A stretch of 64,000 bases of DNA from Streptomyces sp. SID12488 (GTDB taxonomy: Bacteria; Actinomycetota; Actinomycetes; Streptomycetales; Streptomycetaceae). The stretch is from the NCBI RefSeq assembly GCF_010548275.1, contig NZ_JAAGLT010000004.1, positions 337,984 to 401,983 of the forward strand, read 5' to 3'. The translations under genes and the position numbers were made by a program. How positions within the stretch are numbered: position 1 is the stretch's first letter; each line of letters begins with the position of its first letter. This document shows, piece after piece, positions 41,674-48,642 of the stretch. Under the pieces are notes generated by a model. The model saw only the letters and a program-made list of their open reading frames with translations. It was not told the origin of the DNA and did not search any database.

Positions 41674-42492
41674 CTACGCCACCGACGCGATCCGCACCCT
41701 TGACCGGCGCGATTCCCGGACCGTACGACCCTTGAGCCGGCACAGGGCGTTCCGGGTACTGCCCGACGTGCCCGACGACCCACCGCTCCGACGCTGTGGG
41801 CGGGTCCCCGTCGGACCTGTCGGACTCGTCGGACGGTGGGAGTGGTTCGGCGTCGGCCGAGGGCGTGGGACGTGGTGCGTTTCCCGCCGGGGGAGATGCG
41901 CGGACCGGAGCCCGCGCCCGTACCCGCGCCCGTACCCGTACCCGGAGGGTCCGGCGACCACCGGTCGTGCCGTGACGGTGCTCGCCCCACCGGTGATGGC
42001 ACTGGCCGGGACGCACTCCTGAACCGGCTCCGCGGCGCGACCGGTACTCGTACCAGTACCGCGACCGGTGGTGGCGAAGACGAACAGCCGCAGGACCAGG
42101 AAGCGGCCGAGGCCGGCGAGGCCGGAGGCGCTGAGGTAGACGATCTGCTCGGTCAGGGCCGAGGGCGACGACTGGACCAGGTGCAGCAGGAGCATCGCCG
42201 CGCAGGTCACCACGTACGCCACCGCCGCCGAGCCCGCCGACTGCCAGTGTTCGCGTCTGCCGGCGCGGCGACCCGCCCCGAAGGTGAAGCGGGCGTGCAG
42301 CTCGGTGCAGAGAAGGGTGGAGGCGACGGTGATCACCGCGTTCGCCAGTCCCCAGGGCATCGACAGGGCCAGCAGTGTCACAGCGAAGCTGGAGAGGACA
42401 CCGACACCCCCGCCGCACACCACGAACCGGGCGAAGGAGGCGAGCGGGCCGGGAGCGGCCGGGGCCACCGGGGTCCGGGACGCTTCGTCCAT
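41674..42492 (-). CDS. GtrA-like small multipass membrane protein
   Basis: About 272 residues from ATG 42492 (GGAG 8-9 bp upstream). Residues 15-140 show the GtrA pattern of four membrane segments: FARFVVCGGGVGVLSSFAVT, WGLANAVITVASTLLCTELH with RFTFG, AAVAYVVTCAAMLLLHLVQS and LAGLGRFLVLRLFVFA. GtrA proteins flip or carry lipid-linked sugars. The remaining 130 residues are Gly/Arg/Thr-rich, encoded by hexanucleotide repeats, and do not look folded; a frameshift or long unstructured tail is possible. It is preceded by two palindromic operators shared with the MFS and kinase genes. Confidence 0.75.
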   Translation of the reverse strand: MDEASRTPVAPAAPGPLASFARFVVCGGGVGVLSSFAVTLLALSMPWGLANAVITVASTLLCTELHARFTFGAGRRAGRREHWQSAGSAAVAYVVTCAAMLLLHLVQSSPSALTEQIVYLSASGLAGLGRFLVLRLFVFATTGRGTGTSTGRAAEPVQECVPASAITGGASTVTARPVVAGPSGYGYGRGYGRGLRSAHLPRRETHHVPRPRPTPNHSHRPTSPTGPTGTRPQRRSGGSSGTSGSTRNALCRLKGRTVRESRRSRVRIASVA

Positions 42493-42544
42493 GGCGGGTC
42501 TCCATCCGCTCCGTACGCGCAGGATCAATGTCTGCGACGTGAAC

Positions 42545-42592
42545 TTGCTTGACTTACTCAAGTATATCGAATTGCTTGAGTTACGCAAGCAA
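42545..42592. promoter_or_regulatory. Tandem palindromic operators, GtrA promoter
   Basis: Site 1: TTGCTTGACTTACTCAAG (42545-42562). Site 2: TTGCTTG-N7-CAAGCAA (42572-42592), a perfect palindrome. On the minus strand TTGCGT and TATACT, 16 bp apart, form a promoter interleaved with both sites, so binding would block polymerase. The same paired arrangement precedes the MFS and kinase genes. Confidence 0.72.
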
Positions 42593-42799
42593 TACCGGGT
42601 TGGGTGTTGCAGGGATCACGGCCCATCCGCCGCAGCTCGCGCAGGAGGGCGGAAGGCGGACGGGGCGCGGAGGGGGAGAGCGCTGACGGGGACGCGGACA
42701 GGGGCGGGGGCGGGGACGGGGACGCGAAGAAGCCGCCGCCCGCGGGTGCGGGTGGCGGCCTCGTCGCGTGTTCGTCGGCTGAAGGGACGGGACGTATGC
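42593..42799. other. Gap between GtrA promoter and MFS gene end
   Basis: About 200 bp, GC-rich with short G-runs (GGGGCGGGGGCGGGGACGGG). It contains the MFS terminator and no recognisable gene. Confidence 0.5.
42732..42759 (-). terminator. Terminator after the MFS exporter gene
   Basis: GCCGCCGCCCGC (42732-42743) pairs with GCGGGTGGCGGC (42748-42759), 12 bp with one G-T pair and a GGGT loop, about 40 bp beyond the MFS stop on its strand. Confidence 0.6.
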
Positions 42800-44290
42800 C
42801 TACGCCTTGATCGCGGCGACCTCCGCACCCTCCGGCGACTCGACCGGGCTGTCGGACGCGGTCCCCTTCGTCTCCTCGCGTCGGCGCGGGATGAAGGAGG
42901 CGAGGAAGAAGGCCAGCAGGGCGGCTCCGGCGCCGATGGCCATGACGACCTTGAAGCCGTTCTCCGAGGGCAGTGCCACGCCGCCGAAGTCGGTGGTCAT
43001 CTGGGCCAGGATCACGCCGGCGAGAGCGCTGGCGAAGGAGGTGCCCAGGGACCGCATCAGGGTGTTGAGGCTGTTGGCGGCACCCGTCTGGGTGGGGTCC
43101 ACGGCGCCCATGATCAGGGCGGGCAGCGCACCGTAGGTGAAGCCGATGCCGGCGCCGATGACGCAGGACACGAGGACCAGGTGCCAGACCTCGGACATCA
43201 GGAGGAGGTTCAGGCCGTAACCGCCGGCCACGATCAGCGCGCCGATCATCAGGGTGACCTTCGGGCCCTTGGCCTTGGTGACCTTCGCGGACACGGCGGA
43301 CATGACCATCATGACCAGGCCCTGCGGAGCCAGCACCAGGCCGACGGTCAGCATGGACTTGCCCAGGCCGTAGCCGGTCGTCCCGGGCAGCTGGAGCAGC
43401 TGCGGCAGGACCAGGGACATCGCGAACATCGAGAAGCCGAGCGCGATCGAGGCGAGGTTGGTGAACAGGACCTGCGGGCGGACGGTGGTGCGCAGGTCGA
43501 CCAGCGGCTGCGGGCTGCGCAGCTCCCACCAGCCCCAGGCCAGCAGGATCACGACGGCGGCGACGCCCAGGCCGAGGGTCGTGGCGCTGGTCCAGCCCCA
43601 GTCGCCGCCCTTGGAGACGGCCAGCAGCAGGGACATCAGACCGGCCGCGAGGCCGAGCGAGCCGACCAGGTCGAACCGGCCACCGGCGCGCACCTTCGAC
43701 TCCGGCACGATCAGCACGACGAGTACGAGGGCGACGACGCCCAGGGCCGCGGAGACCCAGAAGAGGATGTGCCAGTCCCAGTTGTCGGCGATGAACGCGG
43801 CGCTGGGCAGTCCCAGCGCACCGCCGACACCGAGCGAGGCGCTCATCAGCGCGGTGGATCCGGCCAGCCGGTCGGCGGGCAGTGCGTCACGCATGATGCT
43901 GATGCCGAGCGGTACGACCGCTGCCGCGAGGCCCTGCAGGGCGCGCCCGATGATCATCGGGACGAGGGAGTCGGCCAGCGCGCAGACCACCGAACCGGAC
44001 ACCAGCAGCACGATGCTGACCAGCAGCATCCGGCGCTTGCCGAACATGTCGCCGAGCCTGCCCACCACCGGTGTGGCGACGGAGGCCGCGAGCAGGGTGG
44101 CGGTGACCGCCCAGGCGGTGTCGGACGCCGGGGCGTTCAGGAGCTTCGGCAGCTCGGGGACGATCGGGATGACCAGAGTCTGCATCAGCGAGACGACGAT
44201 CCCGGCCAGGGCCAGTACCGCCACCACGGCGTTCGGCCTCGGCGGAGCGGATTGTTCCGCTCCGGCGGGACGGGTAAGGGCGTTGGACAT
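42800..44290 (-). CDS. MFS drug-type exporter, 14-TM (DHA2-like)
   Basis: Protein of 496 residues from ATG 44290 (GGAGG 9-10 bp upstream). About 14 hydrophobic helices, with LGDMFGKRRMLLVSI (motif A, loop 2-3), GRALQGLAAAVVPLGISIMR (motif B region) and ALMSASLGVGGALGLPSAAF (motif C, antiporter signature), followed by VPESKVRAGGRFDLVG. This is the QacA/EmrB-type drug:H+ antiporter group. Two palindromic operators lie at 44400-44446 upstream, so expression is probably induced by its own substrate through an unlinked repressor. It could export the cluster's product 10 kb away, but no link is visible. Confidence 0.9.
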   Translation of the reverse strand: MSNALTRPAGAEQSAPPRPNAVVAVLALAGIVVSLMQTLVIPIVPELPKLLNAPASDTAWAVTATLLAASVATPVVGRLGDMFGKRRMLLVSIVLLVSGSVVCALADSLVPMIIGRALQGLAAAVVPLGISIMRDALPADRLAGSTALMSASLGVGGALGLPSAAFIADNWDWHILFWVSAALGVVALVLVVLIVPESKVRAGGRFDLVGSLGLAAGLMSLLLAVSKGGDWGWTSATTLGLGVAAVVILLAWGWWELRSPQPLVDLRTTVRPQVLFTNLASIALGFSMFAMSLVLPQLLQLPGTTGYGLGKSMLTVGLVLAPQGLVMMVMSAVSAKVTKAKGPKVTLMIGALIVAGGYGLNLLLMSEVWHLVLVSCVIGAGIGFTYGALPALIMGAVDPTQTGAANSLNTLMRSLGTSFASALAGVILAQMTTDFGGVALPSENGFKVVMAIGAGAALLAFFLASFIPRRREETKGTASDSPVESPEGAEVAAIKA

Positions 44291-44399
44291 GGCGTCGGTC
44301 CTCCGTGGGGCGAGTCGTGGAATCGAGCGTCGAGTCGGGTACCGGATCGAGTGCTGAGTCGAGTACCGAGTCGAGTACTGAATCGAGTCGAGCATCAAA

Positions 44400-44446
44400 T
44401 TGCTTGACTTACGCAAGCATAAAGAGGATTGCTTGACTTACGCAAG
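44400..44446. promoter_or_regulatory. Tandem palindromic operators, MFS promoter
   Basis: TTGCTTGACTTACGCAAGCA (44400-44419) and TTGCTTGACTTACGCAAG (44429-44446), spaced 29 bp. On the minus strand TTGCGT and TTATGC lie 17 bp apart, placing one operator over the -35 and the other next to the -10. The 10-bp GAGTCGAGTA-type repeats downstream (44335-44395) lie in the leader. Confidence 0.72.
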
Positions 44447-44476
44447 TTCAATGAGAGGGGGGTGTGGTGGTCTGCG

Positions 44477-45721
44477 TCACAGTGGGGCCTGCTCGGCCTG
44501 GAGGGGCAGCTCGGCGACGACTCCGAAGCCGCCCTGGCGTCGCTGCTCCGCACGGAAGTGTCCGCCGACGGACTGGGCCCGTTCCCGCATGCCGATGAGG
44601 CCGTAACCGCCGCTCGCGCAAGGGGAGTCGGACGAGCTGGACGGGCCGGGTCTCCTCCCCGGTCCCTCGTCGGTGACGGCCAGGACGACGCCGGCCGCCG
44701 AGTAGGTGAGCCGCACCTCGGCGGAACGGGCGGCGGCGTGCTTGGTGACGTTGGTCAGGGCCTCCTGCACTATCCGGTACGCCGTGAGGTCCACCCCGGC
44801 CGACAGTGGCCGCGGTTCCCCTTCCACGGTGACGGCGACGGTGAGCCCGGCGTGCTGGAAGGAGGCGGCGAGCTCGGGCAGCCGGGCGAGTCCGGGAGTG
44901 GGTTCCATGGGTGGGTCCAGGTCGTCGGACTGCCTCAACAAGCCGACGGTGGACTTGAGTTCGCGCAGGGCCGAGGAGGTCGTGCCGGTCAGTTCGGCGA
45001 CGATCCGCGCCGCCTCGTCGGGCCGGGCGGGCAGCTGACGGGCGACGGCGCCGGCCTGGAGGTTGGCCAGGACCAGGTGGTGGGCGACGACGTCGTGCAG
45101 GTCGCGCGCGATCCGCATCCGCTCCTCGGCGACCCGGCGCCGCGCCTCCTCCTCCCGGGTGCGTTCCGCGTGCTCGGCACGGGCCCGGACCGCCTCCAGA
45201 TAGTCCCCGCGCAGTCGGGTCGCGGTCCCCAGTGAGGTGGGCAGCAGCAGCCAGGCGGCGGGACCGACCAGCTTGAGGACCAGCGGTTCCCCGGCGGGAC
45301 CGACGAACAGCGCCGTGCCGACCATCAGGACGATGCCGCCGCAGGTGAGGGAGTTGGCGGTCCTGCGGTCGGTCCGCAGGGCCAGCGAGTGGAGCGCGAC
45401 CATGAGCGGCCCCAGCAGCAGAACCGAGAGAACGTGGCCCATTCCCACCATGACGGTGGCGCAGAGGGCGGTTACCACCACGGTGGTTCGGGGCCGGCAG
45501 CGGTGCCACAGCAACGCCAGGCAGGAGACGCCGGTCAGCAGCGCGCCGGGCCACCACTGAAGCTCCGGGCCGCCCGGCAACGTGACGAGACTGCCGGGAA
45601 AGGAACAGGCGAAGACGGCGGCGGCGACAGCGGCGTCGACGGGGCCGGGATGCGCCACGGGTTCGGGATGCCCTACGGGGCTTGGGCGGCTGCGCAGTTG
45701 CCGCTGCAGGCTGCTGATCAT
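44477..45721 (-). CDS. NarL-type sensor histidine kinase (orphan)
   Basis: Protein of 414 residues from ATG 45721. N-terminal half: four to five membrane segments (VFACSFPGSLVTL to LLLPTSLG, about residues 30-165). The HisKA_3 phosphoacceptor is in ARDLHDVVAHHL (about 205), the N box in VQEALTNVTKHA and the G box in GYGLIGMRERA. Family members pair with LuxR/NarL-type response regulators, but no regulator gene lies next to it in this window, so it is an orphan here. The promoter contains two copies of the operator shared with the MFS and GtrA genes. Confidence 0.9.
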   Translation of the reverse strand: MISSLQRQLRSRPSPVGHPEPVAHPGPVDAAVAAAVFACSFPGSLVTLPGGPELQWWPGALLTGVSCLALLWHRCRPRTTVVVTALCATVMVGMGHVLSVLLLGPLMVALHSLALRTDRRTANSLTCGGIVLMVGTALFVGPAGEPLVLKLVGPAAWLLLPTSLGTATRLRGDYLEAVRARAEHAERTREEEARRRVAEERMRIARDLHDVVAHHLVLANLQAGAVARQLPARPDEAARIVAELTGTTSSALRELKSTVGLLRQSDDLDPPMEPTPGLARLPELAASFQHAGLTVAVTVEGEPRPLSAGVDLTAYRIVQEALTNVTKHAAARSAEVRLTYSAAGVVLAVTDEGPGRRPGPSSSSDSPCASGGYGLIGMRERAQSVGGHFRAEQRRQGGFGVVAELPLQAEQAPL

Positions 45722-45751
45722 GGGGGAGCGGTCCCTGTGCGCTAGATAATA

Positions 45752-45796
45752 TTGCTTGACTCAGGCAAGCATAAAAGAGTTACTTAAGTCAAGCAA
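45752..45796. promoter_or_regulatory. Tandem palindromic operators, kinase promoter
   Basis: TTGCTTGACTCAGGCAAGCA (45752-45771) and TTACTTAAGTCAAGCAA (45780-45796), spaced 28 bp. Both have the CTTGA/TCAAG and TTGC/GCAA elements of the GtrA and MFS sites, with more mismatches. Confidence 0.6.
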
Positions 45797-45832
45797 CCTT
45801 CTTGATCGTTTGGCGTCGCCACCTCAGCCGGA

Positions 45833-45885
45833 AAAGTTCAGCCCGAAAAAGTCCAACCCGGAAAAGTTCAGCCCGGAACGCTCAA
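45833..45885. repeat. Tandem 15-bp AT-richer repeats
   Basis: Three to four imperfect tandem copies of a 15-bp unit (GGAAAAGTTCAGCCC, GAAAAAGTCCAACCC, GGAAAAGTTCAGCCC, GGAACGCTCAACC) between the kinase and XRE genes. No direct gene content. Confidence 0.55.
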
Positions 45886-45905
45886 CCGAAAGTGCTCAGC
45901 AGTGC

Positions 45906-47297
45906 TCAACCGGGAATATCGGGCTCGTACGGGTGCCGCCCCCACTCGGAGTCACCGAGGGGATAGTTGTACGCGGGCCGCCCCACGTTCCCGCTGGTCC
46001 GGAACGGGTTGCCCCTGTCGTCGACGCGTATGACGCCCTGCTCGTCGCCGCTGGACCAGTCCAGCTCCAGGTACCAGCTCACGTTGTGGGTCCGGGCGTC
46101 GGCGAAGACGTAGAAGACCTCGGGGTCGGACTCGCTCACCTTGTACGGGAAGTCACGCTGCCCGGCCTTGGTCGAGACCGAGGGCCGCCCGGCATCGAGA
46201 TCCACTGTGAACGACGTCGTCTGCACTTCACCACCGCACCCGACCCCCATCGCGTAGTCGTTCCAGGCGAGCGGCGCGCTCTTCTCCACCACCCGCACAT
46301 GCAGCGCCTCCAGGACTACCGTCGCCTTCCCGGTGCCCTGCACGGTGAGCGCGAGCATCTGCTGCCCGCCGGTGATCCCGCCGAGCGCGGTGACCCACCC
46401 ACGGGCGTCCGGCTCGGTCGGCGGCGGTGGCACCTGCTCCGGCTTCTGGTCGATCAGGTAGTGGGCGCTGCACGGCCCCTCCCACTTGTACGGGTTGACG
46501 GCCACGTTGGGCGCGCCGGCCCCGTCCGCGGAACCGTCGCCCTGCGCCACCGCCTCGCCCCCACCGCTCCGGGAGGCGGAAGCGGAGGCGGACGGGGAGA
46601 CGGACAGGGAGGGGGAGGGGACAGCCGAGGGCCCTGCGTCGCGTGAGGCGGACGGTGTCGCCGATCCGCCCTTCGCGGTGGCCGACACGGAGGCGACCGG
46701 ACTCCGGCCGAGCGGCGCGGAGCCCCCGGCCCCCGCGGACTGCTTACCGCTCCGGTCGTCGTCCCCCTTGCCGGGTACGAGATTCACCACGAGCGTGGCC
46801 GCGGCGACAGCGGCGACCACAGCGGCCCCGGCAAGCGCGACGGTACGCCGACGCCGAGCCGGGGAGGCCCCCGCCGCCCCGGTCGCCAACCCGGCGGCCT
46901 CGGTCACCAACTCCGCTGCCGATGCCTGCTGTTCCTCCCCGGCGGCCCCGACGGTCAGGACGGTCTCGGCCGTGGCGGCGGGCGGGGCTGCCTCGGTAGA
47001 CGCAGCCGCAGCGGAGGAGGCTTCCTCCTCCGGCGGAGCCCCGCTCGTCTTCTGTTGCCTTCGCATGGCATCCGCGAGGATCCACCGGCGATGCAGCTCC
47101 ACCAGTTCCTCGGGCGTCGCCCTGCACACCCGGGCGAACCGCTCCACGGGTGCGTAGTCCGTCGGTACGGCGTCCCCGTTCACGTACCGGTGAAGCGTGG
47201 ACGCACTCATGTGCAGTCGCTTCCCCAGCACTCCGTAACTGAGCCCGGACCGTTCCTTCAACCGGCCCAGCAGCTCCGGGAACTCGTCCCCCGTCAC
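45906..47297 (-). CDS. Membrane-anchored XRE-family protein with extracytoplasmic domain
   Basis: About 463 residues from GTG 47297 (GGAGG 4 bp upstream). N-terminal HTH: FPELLGRLKERSGLSYGVLG, KRLHMSASTLHRYVNG. After an Ala-rich linker comes one membrane helix (TVALAGAAVVAAVAAATLVV, about residue 150). A Ser/Pro linker follows, and then a C-terminal domain of about 180 residues with two cysteines (GPCSAHYLID, GVGCGGEV). The layout implies a cytoplasmic DNA-binding head and an outside sensor, resembling RodZ-like or membrane-bound regulators. It is divergent from the DUF4232 lipoprotein gene, a possible target. Confidence 0.82.
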   Translation of the reverse strand: MTGDEFPELLGRLKERSGLSYGVLGKRLHMSASTLHRYVNGDAVPTDYAPVERFARVCRATPEELVELHRRWILADAMRRQQKTSGAPPEEEASSAAAASTEAAPPAATAETVLTVGAAGEEQQASAAELVTEAAGLATGAAGASPARRRRTVALAGAAVVAAVAAATLVVNLVPGKGDDDRSGKQSAGAGGSAPLGRSPVASVSATAKGGSATPSASRDAGPSAVPSPSLSVSPSASASASRSGGGEAVAQGDGSADGAGAPNVAVNPYKWEGPCSAHYLIDQKPEQVPPPPTEPDARGWVTALGGITGGQQMLALTVQGTGKATVVLEALHVRVVEKSAPLAWNDYAMGVGCGGEVQTTSFTVDLDAGRPSVSTKAGQRDFPYKVSESDPEVFYVFADARTHNVSWYLELDWSSGDEQGVIRVDDRGNPFRTSGNVGRPAYNYPLGDSEWGRHPYEPDIPG

Positions 47298-47540
47298 CGT
47301 TCCTCCATCTCTCCGCGTCCCGGACAACCGTTCCAGGCGACAGTCGTTCCCCCAGGTCAGGGGGGTATGAGCGTTCCAGCGTTCCGGATGTCCCGGCGTT
47401 TGTGGCGGCTGGGACGGATCACGGAACAAGCTCTGGCCATCCAAGCACGCCGCTTCCGGATCCCGGTCAAGTGGCCTGCGTACAGAGCCGTTTGACATCC
47501 CGTCAATCGTCGATCGCGTCAATCGCACCAGGGGAATCAC

Positions 47541-48305
47541 ATGTCCGCACGTACCGCCCGCACCCGCCTGCTCGCCGCCGCCGCACTCACGGCGGTCACT
47601 CTGACTCTGACGGCGTGCAGCAGCGGGGAGGGCGCTCACGACGAGGGAGCCGCGACGGGGTCGCCGTCCGTCTCGTCCACCGCGTCCGACTCCTCGTCCA
47701 CGACCGGTGGAACGTCGACGGAGGCCGGACAGGCCGACGCCAAGAACTCGACGGGCAGCACCGGAAACACGGGCAGCACCGGCAGCACCGGTTCGAGCGG
47801 GACGACGGGCTCCACAAACGCGTCCGGCTCCACCGGTTCCTCGGGCTCGACGGGCTCGAACGCCTCCCAGCCCGCCTCCGACTCCGATTCCGTCCGCTCC
47901 CCCTGCTCGCCCGCCTCCACCCGGACGACCGCCACGGTGGTCTCCCGCCCGCTGAACCACCTTCTCCTCACCGTCACCAACACCGGCTCGAAGAACTGTG
48001 ACCTCGTCGACTACCCGGCCCTTCGGTTCGGTGACGCGCAGTCCGTCCCGCCGGTCGTCGAGGAATCCAAGCCGCAGGCCGTGGTCACACTGGCCCCCGG
48101 TGAGTCGGGCTACGCGAGCGTCCTCCTCTCGATGGCGGACGGCAGCGGCTCGAGCGGCTACACGGCGAAGACCCTGGGGGTCTACTTCAACGTAGAGAGC
48201 CCGAGCGCCGCCCACCCCGCGCTCCCCGCGAAGGGCGTGTACGTCGACAGCTCGATCAGCGTCTCGTACTGGCAGTCGGACATGGGCGACGCCCTGGCCT
48301 GGTGA
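47541..48305 (+). CDS. DUF4232-type lipoprotein
   Basis: Protein of 254 residues from ATG 47541. Lipobox LTLTAC (Cys about residue 26) after RLLAAAALTAVTL. Residues 30-110 are a Ser/Gly/Thr linker with glycine-serine-threonine triplets. The C-terminal domain (about 118-254) matches the DUF4232 pattern: RSPCSPASTRTTATVVSRPL, VTNTGSKNCDLVDYPALRF, LAPGESGYASVLLS, with one cysteine pair. It is anchored outside the membrane; role unknown. It is the last gene before the kinase. Confidence 0.85.
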   Translation: MSARTARTRLLAAAALTAVTLTLTACSSGEGAHDEGAATGSPSVSSTASDSSSTTGGTSTEAGQADAKNSTGSTGNTGSTGSTGSSGTTGSTNASGSTGSSGSTGSNASQPASDSDSVRSPCSPASTRTTATVVSRPLNHLLLTVTNTGSKNCDLVDYPALRFGDAQSVPPVVEESKPQAVVTLAPGESGYASVLLSMADGSGSSGYTAKTLGVYFNVESPSAAHPALPAKGVYVDSSISVSYWQSDMGDALAW

Positions 48306-48642
48306 CACCGCGCCTCATGGGCACCCGGCCACCGCGGTGACCCCAGACACCGCCACCTCGTCGCGCCCCGACCCGGGCGGACCAGTCGTACGAGCCGCAG
48401 GTCGGGCCGTGCGGCGAGGACCTACCGGGTCGGGCGTCATGTGGAGGGAGGTGGGTGTCGGTCCTGTCAGGCTCGGCCGCACACTCTCGCGTGAAAGTAT
48501 GATTACGCCCTCTGTCGGCGTCGGGCTCTTCAACGGGCCGTAGATCAAGGGCTGTTGGGGGAATCCCCGATTCCTGGAGTGCTGTGCCGTGCCGTGACAC
48601 TGCTGACCGGCACAGTCCCGCAGTGGCGGAAAGGAACCCACG
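48306..48642. other. Gap before the lectin kinase gene
   Basis: About 337 bp. No protein-like frame. A short AT-richer patch near 48480-48520 (GTGAAAGTATGATTACG) may hold the kinase promoter; nothing else is recognised. Confidence 0.45.

Noticed and set aside
41405..42022. Plus-strand frame with long poly-alanine
   Set aside because: Poly-alanine comes from the hexanucleotide repeat; flanks lack protein features and overlap the GtrA gene antisense.
45833..45885. Tandem repeats considered as a CRISPR array
   Set aside because: The units are adjacent with no unique spacers, are only 15 bp and there are no cas genes in the window.
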